Source of the DNA: JANQIO01 sp965601975
Lineage (GTDB): Bacteria > Pseudomonadota > Gammaproteobacteria > Pseudomonadales > Halieaceae
Direction: 5' to 3'
NCBI GenBank assembly: GCA_965601975.1
Contig: OZ271856.1
Location: 248,001 to 312,000 of the forward strand
DNA: 64,000 nt
Numbering within the stretch: the first letter of the stretch is position 1; each line of letters opens with the position of its first letter. The notes below the pieces were generated by a model. It searched no databases. It was not told the origin of the DNA and saw only the letters and a program-made list of their open reading frames with translations. Of this stretch, positions 34,150 to 42,006 are shown one piece after another. The position numbers and the translations under genes are program-made.

Positions 34150-36435
34150 ATGGTCAAACGCTCACGCCGCTCTCGCAGACCCCGACGCTCTCGCAGCACG
34201 GTTCGCCCGCTGGTCTGGAAATCGCTCCTGGTGCTTACCGTGCTGGGCGGCCTGCTGCTGATCTACCTGGACGCGCAGGTCAGCACGACCTTCCGTGACC
34301 GTCGCTGGGAGGTGCCCGCCCGGGTCTATGCCCGCCCGCTGGAACTTTTCCCCGGCCTGGCGCTGGGCATCGAGGACCTGGAATACGAGCTGGAGCTGTT
34401 GGGCTACCGCCAGGTGGCGGACCCGGCTGCGCCCGGCCAGCTTTCGCGACGGGGTCAGCGCCTGCGGTTGTACACCCGCCCGTTCCAGTTTCCCGAGGAG
34501 GCGGCGCCGGCGCAGCGCCTGGAACTCGACTTCGACGGCCGCCGCCTCAGCAGTTTGTCCAGCGGCGGCAGTCCCGTGACCCTGGCCCGGCTCGAACCGG
34601 TACAGGTGGGGGGCATCTACCCGCGCCACCGGGAAGATCGCCTGCTGCTGAAGCTGGAGCAATCCCCGGACACCCTGCGCGAGGCGCTGCTGGCCGTTGA
34701 GGATCGCGGCTTCTACCAGCACTGGGGCATCTCGCCAACGGGTATCGCCCGCGCCTTCGTCGCAAATCTCCGGGCCGGCCGGCTGGTGCAGGGCGGCAGC
34801 ACGATTACCCAGCAGTTGATCAAGAATTACTACCTGACCCGGGAGCGCAGCTTTGTCCGCAAGTTCAGGGAAGTGCTCATGGCCCTGCTGCTGGAGCTGC
34901 ACGTCGAAAAGGACGAGATTCTCGAGGCCTATATCAACGAGGTGTTTCTAGGCCAGGACGGCCCCCGCGCCATACACGGTTTCGGCCTGGCGTCCCGTCA
35001 TTACTTCGACCTGCCGCTGGACCAGCTTGGCGTCCATCAGCAGGCGCTGCTGGTGGGTATGGTGAAAGGACCGTCCCTGTACAACCCACTGCGGCATCCC
35101 GAGCGCGCCCTTAAGCGGCGCAATACCGTGCTCACCGTAATGCGGGACCAGGCGGTGATCAACGAGGCCGAGTACCAGGTGGCCCGGGCCATGCCCCTGG
35201 ACCTGAGCCAGCGCCCGCGCATCATGAACAGTTTTCCCGCCTACCTGGACCTGGTGCGCCGGCAGCTGGGCCGCGACTACCGGGAGCAGGACCTGGGTTC
35301 GGCGGGCCTGCGCATATTCACCAGCTTCGACCCGCTGCTGCAGCGGCAGGCGGAGCAATCAATACAGTCGGTACTCGATTCTCTCGATCCCGGCGGGGAC
35401 CTGGAAGCCGCCATGGTCGTCACCAGTTTCGACAACGGCGAGGTCCGCGCGCTGATCGGCGGTCGCCAGCCCAGGTTTGCCGGTTTCAACCGCGCCCTCG
35501 ACGCGGTGCGCCCGGTGGGCTCACTGATCAAGCCGGTGGTCTACCTCACAGCGCTCGAGGAGCCGCAACGCTGGTCCCTGGCGACGCCGCTGGACGACAG
35601 CCCGCTGGAGGTTTCGCTGGACGACAACAGCAGCTGGACGCCGCGCAACTTCGATCGCGAATCCCACGGTACGGTGCTGCTGCATCGCGCCCTGTCCCAG
35701 TCCTATAACCAGGCCACCGCCCGACTGGGCATGGAACTTGGCACGGCTGCGGTGCGGGATACCCTGCGCCGCCTGGGCGTCGAGCGCGCCCAGCCCGACG
35801 TGCCCTCGATGCTGCTCGGCGCCGGCGGGCTGGCGCCCCTGGACGTGGCCACCCTCTACCAGTCCATCGCCGCGGGAGGCTTCAGCCTACCGCTGCACAC
35901 GATTCGGGAAGTGGTCGATGCCGAGGGCCGATTGCTGCAGCGATTCCCGCTGGACTACGAACGCGTGGCATCCACCCACGCGGTGCATCTTCTGCATTAC
36001 GGGCTGCGGGAAGTGGTCAAGGAAGGCACCGGCAAGATCGTGTACCGCGACCTGCCCGAGGATTTTGCGGTGGCGGGAAAGACCGGCACCACCAACGATA
36101 ACAGGGACTCCTGGTTCGCAGGTTTCAGCGGCGACCTGCTGGCGGTGAACTGGATTGGCCGCGACGATAACTCGCCCACCGGGCTGACCGGCGCCAGCGG
36201 CGCCGCGCGGGTCTGGTCGAGTTTCATGGCGCGCTCCAGCGAGACGTCACTGGCCTATCGCATTCCCGACGGCATCGCCCATTACTGGGTGGAGGAGGGC
36301 AGTGGTAAGCTGTCCCGGCGCGATTGCGAGGGTGCCCGCCTGCTGCCCTTTATCGAGGACTCCCAGCCCATCGAGACCGCCGCCTGCGCACAATCCAGCA
36401 ACCGGATCATGGAATGGTTTCGCGAATTGTTCTGA
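34150..36435 (+). CDS. mrcB: Penicillin-binding protein 1b
   Basis: PBP1b polymerises and cross-links peptidoglycan. The 761-residue protein has a very basic cytoplasmic N-terminus, one membrane helix (about 20-42), a UvrB-like 2 domain, a GT51 glycosyltransferase domain with EDRGFYQHWGIS (Glu184), and a transpeptidase domain with SLIK (Ser458, Lys461), SYN (518-520) and KTGTT (Lys644). The start at ATG 34150 is chosen because upstream sequence has no similarity. The last 22 bases overlap a lipoprotein gene that is probably its activator. Confidence 0.96.
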   Translation: MVKRSRRSRRPRRSRSTVRPLVWKSLLVLTVLGGLLLIYLDAQVSTTFRDRRWEVPARVYARPLELFPGLALGIEDLEYELELLGYRQVADPAAPGQLSRRGQRLRLYTRPFQFPEEAAPAQRLELDFDGRRLSSLSSGGSPVTLARLEPVQVGGIYPRHREDRLLLKLEQSPDTLREALLAVEDRGFYQHWGISPTGIARAFVANLRAGRLVQGGSTITQQLIKNYYLTRERSFVRKFREVLMALLLELHVEKDEILEAYINEVFLGQDGPRAIHGFGLASRHYFDLPLDQLGVHQQALLVGMVKGPSLYNPLRHPERALKRRNTVLTVMRDQAVINEAEYQVARAMPLDLSQRPRIMNSFPAYLDLVRRQLGRDYREQDLGSAGLRIFTSFDPLLQRQAEQSIQSVLDSLDPGGDLEAAMVVTSFDNGEVRALIGGRQPRFAGFNRALDAVRPVGSLIKPVVYLTALEEPQRWSLATPLDDSPLEVSLDDNSSWTPRNFDRESHGTVLLHRALSQSYNQATARLGMELGTAAVRDTLRRLGVERAQPDVPSMLLGAGGLAPLDVATLYQSIAAGGFSLPLHTIREVVDAEGRLLQRFPLDYERVASTHAVHLLHYGLREVVKEGTGKIVYRDLPEDFAVAGKTGTTNDNRDSWFAGFSGDLLAVNWIGRDDNSPTGLTGASGAARVWSSFMARSSETSLAYRIPDGIAHYWVEEGSGKLSRRDCEGARLLPFIEDSQPIETAACAQSSNRIMEWFRELF

Positions 36436-36809
36436 TCACCCTGTTTGCGCTGCTCACAGCCTGTGCAGCCGCGCCCGAGCGCTCCCGTGAGGTCTACCAG
36501 GGTGATGCATCGGCGCCGACCTCGGCGGCCGTCCCGCCGGAAACCGTCGAGCCCGGCCAGCGGCGCGCCAGCGACGACCTGTTGTCCCAGGCCCAGGGGG
36601 CCCGCCTTGCCGGCGACCTGGATCGCGCGGATGCGCTGTTGCAGCGTGCCCAGCGGCTCGACCCTGGCAATCCGGCCGTCTACCTGGAACTGGCGGAACT
36701 CTATATAGAAAGGGGACAGCCCGCCTCCGCCCGCGCTGCCGCGGAACGCGGCCTGCTGTATTGCAGCGCCGGCAGCTGCCACCGGCTGCGGGAGCTCGCC
36801 GTCCCCTAG
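36414..36809 (+). CDS. TPR lipoprotein, LpoP-like PBP1b activator candidate
   Basis: The 131-residue protein begins with a lipoprotein signal (MVSRIVLITLFALLTAC, lipobox LTAC with Cys17). After a Pro/Ala-rich linker it has two TPR-like helical pairs, QAQGARLAGDLDRADALLQR and PGNPAVYLELAELYIERGQP, with a Cys pair near the end (LYCSAGSC). It overlaps the mrcB end by 22 bases. Pseudomonas LpoP, a TPR lipoprotein that activates PBP1b, is encoded next to its PBP gene, so the context and domain both fit. Direct homology could not be tested. Confidence 0.75.
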   Translation: MVSRIVLITLFALLTACAAAPERSREVYQGDASAPTSAAVPPETVEPGQRRASDDLLSQAQGARLAGDLDRADALLQRAQRLDPGNPAVYLELAELYIERGQPASARAAAERGLLYCSAGSCHRLRELAVP

Positions 36810-38284
36810 GGTCGGCAGCGCAGTTCGAATCCCTCGCCTTCGGGCACAAACTCCAGCCACTGGTTGATGCAGCTCGGCATCTCACCGGCGCTGTGGCTGA
36901 CGAAAACCACCTGGGTATCGCTGTGCTCGGCAATGTGATCGATGGCGTCGAGAATGGTGCGGGTGTGGTGGGCATCCAGCCCCAGGCAGGGCTCGTCGAG
37001 GATCAGGATGGCGGGGGATTTCACCATGGCCCGCGCCAGCAGCACCATGCGCTGCAGGCCAAATGACAAGGTATCGAACGGGCTTCGTGCCAGCTCCGCC
37101 AGGCCCAGCGCCCGCAGCCAGGCCTCGGCAATTTCCAGCTGCTTGCCGCCCCAGTCGTCGTAGAGGCCCACGGTATCGAAAAAGCCGCTGACGACGACCT
37201 CCATCACCGCCATGCCGCGGCGGTACCCCAGGTGCAGCTGGGTATTGACGACACCAAACTTCTGCTTGATCTCCCAGACGCTTTCACCGCTGCCGCGTCG
37301 CTGGCCGAACAGCGTGATGTCCTGGCCGTAGGCCCGGTGGTTGTCGCCGGTTACCAGGCTCAGCAGCGTGGTTTTGCCGCAGCCATTGGGGCCCGCGATA
37401 TTGCAGTGCTGACCCGGCACAAACACCCAGTCGATACTCTCCAACACCGGCGTATCGCCGTAGCTCACGGACACGCCGCGAAGTTCAAGCAGCGGCAGGT
37501 CCGGTACCAGGGAGTAGGGGCGGTTGGCGCGTGGCGGCAACGCGCCGAGGGCCAGGGGCGGCGGGTTCATGGCCGCGTTTACGTCATCTTTCGCCAGTAC
37601 GTCCTGTCGCCGCCCGGCGGCCAGTACACGGCCCCCGTCCAGCGCGAGCAGGTGTGTGATTCCCCCAGGCAGATCTTCCAGCCGGCGCGACAGCAATAAC
37701 ACCCGGGTGTCTGAGGCCAGCACCTGCTCGATGATCCCGCGCATATTGTCCTGACTGGCCCGGTCCAGCCCGTCCAGGGGGCTGTCAAGGATCAGCAGCG
37801 CCGGCCGCTGCAGAATGCCGCGCAGCAGCAGGGTCTTGCGCATCTCGCCGGTAGAGATATAGCGGATGCCGCGCTGGAGGATATGGCGTATCCCAAGCTT
37901 GTTGATCCAGTCGCTGACCAGCGGCGCATCGAGGTCGTCGACCCCCAGTGCCGCGGCCACGGTGGTACCGGGGTCGCGGGCGTCTGAACGGAACTCCGAG
38001 TCGTCGAGGCGGCGGTCGCGATCGCACAGGGACTTCTGCTGCTCGAAGCACACATAGCTGCAGCCGCCGGCCTCGAGCACCCGGCCGCGTTGCAGTTCGC
38101 CGCTGCCCCAGTCGAGCTGGCCGCTGATCAGGCCGGCGAGGGTGGTCTTGCCGGCGCCGTTGGGACCCACGCAGGCCCACTGCTCGCCGGCTTCCCAGGT
38201 CCAGTCCACGGCCTGCAGTACAGGCAGCGCGCGGTAGGCAAATTGAATTCCGGAAAGGCGCAGGAACGCCCTGTCGTCAGGCAT
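36806..38284 (-). CDS. modF: ModF-like tandem ABC ATPase
   Basis: The 492-residue protein has two ABC ATPase domains: Walker A GPNGAGKTT and the signature-like YISTGEMRK in the first, GPNGCGKTT and LSFGLQRM plus LILDEPCLGLD in the second. It has no membrane segment. It aligns over most of its length with E. coli ModF, including LLSLVTGDNHRAYGQDITLFG and the end VFVSHSAGEMPSCINQWLEFVP. ModF is linked to molybdate transport, but no modABC genes are nearby here. The first domain's Walker B region reads LILDSPLDGLD, with Ser in place of the catalytic Glu. It is convergent with the lpoP-like gene, sharing CTAG. Confidence 0.85.
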   Translation of the reverse strand: MPDDRAFLRLSGIQFAYRALPVLQAVDWTWEAGEQWACVGPNGAGKTTLAGLISGQLDWGSGELQRGRVLEAGGCSYVCFEQQKSLCDRDRRLDDSEFRSDARDPGTTVAAALGVDDLDAPLVSDWINKLGIRHILQRGIRYISTGEMRKTLLLRGILQRPALLILDSPLDGLDRASQDNMRGIIEQVLASDTRVLLLSRRLEDLPGGITHLLALDGGRVLAAGRRQDVLAKDDVNAAMNPPPLALGALPPRANRPYSLVPDLPLLELRGVSVSYGDTPVLESIDWVFVPGQHCNIAGPNGCGKTTLLSLVTGDNHRAYGQDITLFGQRRGSGESVWEIKQKFGVVNTQLHLGYRRGMAVMEVVVSGFFDTVGLYDDWGGKQLEIAEAWLRALGLAELARSPFDTLSFGLQRMVLLARAMVKSPAILILDEPCLGLDAHHTRTILDAIDHIAEHSDTQVVFVSHSAGEMPSCINQWLEFVPEGEGFELRCRP

Positions 38285-38291
38285 GGCGAAC

Positions 38292-38696
38292 TCAGTTTTG
38301 GTTGGCGTTGCGTTCGAGGATGCGGGACAGGGCCTGCTGGCGCTGCTCGGGGGTCATATTGGCGAGTCGACGCCGGAGGCGCTGGCGCTGTTCCGGGGGC
38401 AGGGACTGCCAGCGCTGGCGCAGGGCCTGCCTCTGGTCCGGCGACAGTTGCTTGAGGGCATTGTGCCGCTGCCGTGCACGCTGCCTTTCTTCCGGTGTCA
38501 TGCTGGACCAGCGCGCGGCGTTGTCGGCAAGGCGCTGGCGCCGTGCGTCTGGCAGGGCGTCCCAGTTCTGCTGGTGTTTCCTCAGGACCTGCTGCTGGTC
38601 GGGGCTCAACTGGTTCCACTGCGGCGCCTGGTCGGCGGCACACAGCGTGGATACCAGGGCGAGCATCAGGCCCAGGGCGAGTTGTTTAACTGGCAT
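38292..38696 (-). CDS. DUF3106 secreted repeat protein
   Basis: The 134-residue protein has a signal peptide (1-20) and a mature part built from about six short helical units, each starting with LSPDQ, LPDAR, MTPEE, LSPDQ, LPPEQ or MTPEQ and rich in Gln and Arg (about 15-18 residues apart). This is the DUF3106 pattern, a family of unknown function that resembles CpxP/Spy-like stress proteins in composition. It overlaps the end of the preceding membrane protein gene by 11 bases and ends the sigma-factor operon. Confidence 0.85.
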   Translation of the reverse strand: MPVKQLALGLMLALVSTLCAADQAPQWNQLSPDQQQVLRKHQQNWDALPDARRQRLADNAARWSSMTPEERQRARQRHNALKQLSPDQRQALRQRWQSLPPEQRQRLRRRLANMTPEQRQQALSRILERNANQN

Positions 38697-39036
38697 GGTC
38701 CTCTTCCATGAGCCAGAGGACCAGGTCAAGGTCCTCCATCAGCTCGGCATCTTCCGTGGCACTGATGTACTCCGTTGCTGGGGCCGGGGTTTCCGGTGTC
38801 TGCAGGGGCAGCACCACCGCCAGCGCCAGCATCGCGAATGCCGCCGCGCTGATCGGAAGCCAGAAACGCTGGAACAGGGGGCGGCGCGACTCTTCCAGCG
38901 CCTGCTGGCGCGCCTGGTTGAGGCGTGACAGGGTTGCGGCGTCCAGCCGGGACACGCTGTCGTCGAGGCTTGCGCGGGCGAGTTCTTCGAGCGCCGTCTC
39001 GCCTGAAGCTTGATCTGTCTGCCTAGTGTCGCTCAT
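38686..39036 (-). CDS. Small membrane protein, likely anti-sigma factor partner
   Basis: The 116-residue protein has a soluble N-terminal half (1-58), one membrane helix (about 60-78), and a short acidic periplasmic tail ending LMEDLDLVLWLMEEDHAS. It overlaps the upstream ECF sigma gene by 14 bases. The size, topology and position suggest an anti-sigma factor or co-regulator (similar to DUF3619 proteins), but no zinc-binding motif is seen. Function is inferred from context. Confidence 0.7.
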   Translation of the reverse strand: MSDTRQTDQASGETALEELARASLDDSVSRLDAATLSRLNQARQQALEESRRPLFQRFWLPISAAAFAMLALAVVLPLQTPETPAPATEYISATEDAELMEDLDLVLWLMEEDHAS

Positions 39037-39643
39037 GGATATCCAGCTCTGCCAGCGCCTGCTGCAGGGCCTTCACGGCCCGATTGTAGTGAGTCTTCAC
39101 GCTGCCCTCGCTGCAGGACATGGCGATGGCGGTATCGCGAACCGGCAGGCCTTCCCAGGCGCGCAGCATGAAGGCCTGCTGCTGCCGTACGGGTAGTGCG
39201 CCGATAGCCGCAAGCATAGCCTTATTGGCGATGTCCTGCTGCATGGCTTCGACCGGGTTGTCCCGCTCTCCGTAGCTGGCCTGCTCCAGGGGGTCGTCAT
39301 CTTCCTCGCCCCGCGGCAGGAACGCCATCACGCGCTGGCGCACTGCGCGCCGGCGGTGGAAGTCGTTTATCCGGCTCGAGAGGATCTTGTAGAACAGCGG
39401 CTTCCACTGGTCGTCGGGTTTGTCGGCATAGCGCCGCACCAGGCCGAGCATGGCCTCCTGCACGAGTTCGAGGGCGTCGTCCCGGTTGCCCACGGCCATT
39501 TCCGCCATGCGCAGGGCGCGGCGCTCCACGTCCTGCAGAAAGGCATTCATGGCGCGCTGTTGGTTCAGGACGCGTTCTCCGCCGCCGGTGGGATCCAGTT
39601 CGAGCCAGCTGTAACAAGCCGGATGAGCGACAACTTCGGTCAT
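39023..39643 (-). CDS. ECF-type RNA polymerase sigma factor
   Basis: The 206-residue protein has sigma region 2 (ALELVQEAMLGLVRRYADKP and FYKILSSRINDFHRRR) and region 4 (ALPVRQQQAFMLRAWEGLPV then CSEGSVKTHYNRAVKAL). The start is uncertain: ATG 39643 is used here, but the first 31 residues, including ELDPTGGG, are not typical and ATG 39550 (MNAFLQDVERRALRM) would also fit. Neither has a good ribosome site. It heads a three-gene operon with a small membrane protein and a DUF3106 protein, probably an envelope-stress response. Confidence 0.88.
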   Translation of the reverse strand: MTEVVAHPACYSWLELDPTGGGERVLNQQRAMNAFLQDVERRALRMAEMAVGNRDDALELVQEAMLGLVRRYADKPDDQWKPLFYKILSSRINDFHRRRAVRQRVMAFLPRGEEDDDPLEQASYGERDNPVEAMQQDIANKAMLAAIGALPVRQQQAFMLRAWEGLPVRDTAIAMSCSEGSVKTHYNRAVKALQQALAELDIHERH

Positions 39644-39743
39644 GGTAGCACACTGATTTTTAAGCTATTTCCCTCTCATAACGCACGACCGGCCCATCGG
39701 TTGACAGCGCTTTTCCTTGTAAGCCCCACCCCCGGCTGGCTTA

Positions 39744-40358
39744 ATGAGGCACTTTTGCAGCGGTCCAGAGCCCTTGTCTCCAACTCTTGCCCATATCGAA
39801 CACGTTGTCAGGCATCACCGGCCGCGCCGCAGGCTGCTGCGGGCGGTGCTGAAGCGCTCTGCGGTGGCGATGATCCTGCGGGAGCAGCGGGGTGAGTCGG
39901 AAATTCTCATGATCAAACGCGCCGAGCGGGACGGTGACCCCTGGTCCGGGCATATGGCTTTTCCGGGCGGTCGCATGGAGCCGGCGGACCGCCACGGCCT
40001 CGACGTCGCCCGCCGCGAGACCCAGGAAGAGATCGGCCTGGACCTGGACCCCGCCAACTGCTTCGGTCGCCTCTCCGAAATCATGACCCACCCGCAGCTG
40101 CGCCGCCGGCCCATGGTGGTGTCTCCGTTCCTGTTCCGGCTCGAGACGGAGGTCGAGTTCCAGCCCAATTACGAGGTGGACGAGGTCATCTGGATTCCGG
40201 TGTCCTTCCTGGTCGATCGCGGCAACCGTGAGAGAATGGTGTGGGAGCGCGCCGGTACCCGGATCCCGCTGCCCTGCTACTACTTCGAGGGGCGCCGCAT
40301 CTGGGGCCTGTCGCTGATGATGCTCGACGAGTTGCTGGAACTGCTGCCCCGGCGCTAG
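39744..40358 (+). CDS. NUDIX hydrolase, CoA pyrophosphatase type
   Basis: The 204-residue protein has a Nudix box in FPGGRMEPADRHGLDVARRE followed by TQEEIGLDL, preceded by the UPF0035-like MIKRAERDGDPWSGHMAF. This arrangement is typical of NudL-type coenzyme A pyrophosphatases; the substrate is inferred. The box is slightly irregular in the spacing before REtQEE. It is convergent with a secreted hypothetical protein, sharing CTAG. Confidence 0.88.
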   Translation: MRHFCSGPEPLSPTLAHIEHVVRHHRPRRRLLRAVLKRSAVAMILREQRGESEILMIKRAERDGDPWSGHMAFPGGRMEPADRHGLDVARRETQEEIGLDLDPANCFGRLSEIMTHPQLRRRPMVVSPFLFRLETEVEFQPNYEVDEVIWIPVSFLVDRGNRERMVWERAGTRIPLPCYYFEGRRIWGLSLMMLDELLELLPRR

Positions 40359-40960
40359 CGGCTTTGGCGCAGGAACAGGCGGGTTTCCAGGATCAGCTGC
40401 TGCAGTTCCGGGTCGACCTCCGAGGCCTGCTTCAGCGTGGCGGCATCGAGATCGCCTGCCACGAAGCCGGCGACCAGGTCGATCAGGACCGGGGACATCT
40501 TCGGATTCATCTCCCAGCGGGTGCCGTCCACCAGGTTGCCGCTGACCAGGTTCTCCGCCTGGCGCAGCCAGTAACCGCCGCAGCGGGACAGGCTGTAATC
40601 CCCGACCCGGCCAAAGCTGATGTTCGGCGTGCGCGGGTTGAAGCCGCCGGGGGGCACCTCCTCGATGCGGTTGAGCGCCATGACCCAGGTGGATTCCAGC
40701 TCGAAGCTGCCGACTTCTGCCCGGCACAGTTCACCGGTATCCAGCCACACCCGGACCTGCTCGCGGTATTCCTCACCACGAAGGATGCGCTCCAGTTTCA
40801 GGTCGATGGAATTGCCGCTGGCGGCGACGACGGTGGCGGAGACCACGAAATCGGTGTCACCCTGCACATCGGCAAAGGAGCCGCCCCACAGGCAGCCGCA
40901 TTCCGCCGCAGCGAGGGACGCCGTGCAGCTCAGCAACAGGGCGGCGAGCCAGTGCCTCAT
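40355..40960 (-). CDS. Secreted protein of unknown function
   Basis: The 201-residue protein has a clear signal peptide (cleavage after SLAAA near residue 19) and a mature start ECGCLWGGSFADV. Further conserved-looking features are GELCRAEVGS and DYSLSRCGGYWLR, giving five Cys in the mature part, two close together at the very start. A Cys-x-Cys mature N-terminus with a beta-rich body recalls TIMP/netrin-like (OB-fold) domains, but this is weak. It overlaps the end of hemB by 4 bases, so it is probably co-transcribed with it. I do not recognise it further. Confidence 0.75.
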   Translation of the reverse strand: MRHWLAALLLSCTASLAAAECGCLWGGSFADVQGDTDFVVSATVVAASGNSIDLKLERILRGEEYREQVRVWLDTGELCRAEVGSFELESTWVMALNRIEEVPPGGFNPRTPNISFGRVGDYSLSRCGGYWLRQAENLVSGNLVDGTRWEMNPKMSPVLIDLVAGFVAGDLDAATLKQASEVDPELQQLILETRLFLRQSR

Positions 40961-41967
40961 TCCTGCAGCAGCTGGGCGGCGTCCCTGGCGAAGTAGGTGA
41001 GAATCCCGTCGCAGCCGGCGCGCTTGAAGCCCAGCAGGGATTCCAGAATGATAGCCTCCCGCGGCAGCCAGCCCTCGGCGAAGGCGGCCTGGTGCATCGC
41101 GTACTCGCCGCTGACCTGGTAGGCGAAGGTAGGCACGGCGAAGGCTTCTTTCACCCGGCGCACGATGTCCAGGTAGGGCTGCCCCGGTTTGACCATGACC
41201 ATGTCTGCGCCCTCGGCCAGGTCCAGGGCCACCTCGTGCAGGGCCTCGTCGCCGTTGCCCGGATCCATCTGGTAGCTGAACTTGTTGCCGCCCTTGATAT
41301 TACCGGCCGAGCCCACAGCGTCCCGGAAAGGGCCGTAGTAGGAGGAGGCGTACTTGGCGGCGTAGGACAGGATCAGCGTGTTGACGTGGCCGCCCTCTTC
41401 GAGGGCATTGCGGATGGCGCCGATGCGACCGTCCATCATGTCCGAAGGCGCCACGATATCCACTCCGGCTTCGGCGTGTGACAGTGCCTGGCGAACCAGG
41501 GTCTCGGAGGTAACGTCATTGAGAACGTAACCGGACTCGTCGATGATGCCGTCCTGGCCATGGCTGGTGTAGGGGTCCAGCGCCACATCGGTAATGATGG
41601 CCATATCGGGCAGCGCGTCCTTCAGCGAGCGAACTGCACGCTGGACCAGGCCGTCCGGGTTGAAGGCTTCCGCAGCCTCCAGGGACTTGCCCGCCGCTTC
41701 CACCACCGGGAACAGCGCAATCGCAGGCACGCCCAGTCCCTCGAGCTCCCTGGCCGCATCGATCAGCAGATCCACACTGAGGCGCTCCACACCTGGCATG
41801 GAGGGCACCGCTTCGCGATTGTTGTCACCGTCGAGCACGAATACCGGGTAGATCAGGTCCGCCGGGGTCAGCGTGCACTCGCGCACCATGCGCCGGGTGG
41901 CGTCCCGGGCCCGCAGGCGCCGCATGCGCGTGGTCGGGAAGCTGCCGCGGGTCACAGTGAATGCCAT
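40957..41967 (-). CDS. hemB: Delta-aminolevulinic acid dehydratase
   Basis: HemB condenses two ALA to porphobilinogen. The 336-residue protein has LIYPVFVLDG, the metal-site region DVALDPYTSHGQDG, the first catalytic Lys in AAKYASSYYGPFRDA, and MVKPGQPYLDIV with the Schiff-base Lys. The Asp/Ala-type metal site lacks the Cys triad of zinc enzymes, which indicates a Mg-dependent form like that of Pseudomonas. Confidence 0.97.
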   Translation of the reverse strand: MAFTVTRGSFPTTRMRRLRARDATRRMVRECTLTPADLIYPVFVLDGDNNREAVPSMPGVERLSVDLLIDAARELEGLGVPAIALFPVVEAAGKSLEAAEAFNPDGLVQRAVRSLKDALPDMAIITDVALDPYTSHGQDGIIDESGYVLNDVTSETLVRQALSHAEAGVDIVAPSDMMDGRIGAIRNALEEGGHVNTLILSYAAKYASSYYGPFRDAVGSAGNIKGGNKFSYQMDPGNGDEALHEVALDLAEGADMVMVKPGQPYLDIVRRVKEAFAVPTFAYQVSGEYAMHQAAFAEGWLPREAIILESLLGFKRAGCDGILTYFARDAAQLLQE

Positions 41968-42006
41968 GTCGTTCTCCTTGTTCGAGTCCTGCAGCGGGAT
42001 ACCAGT

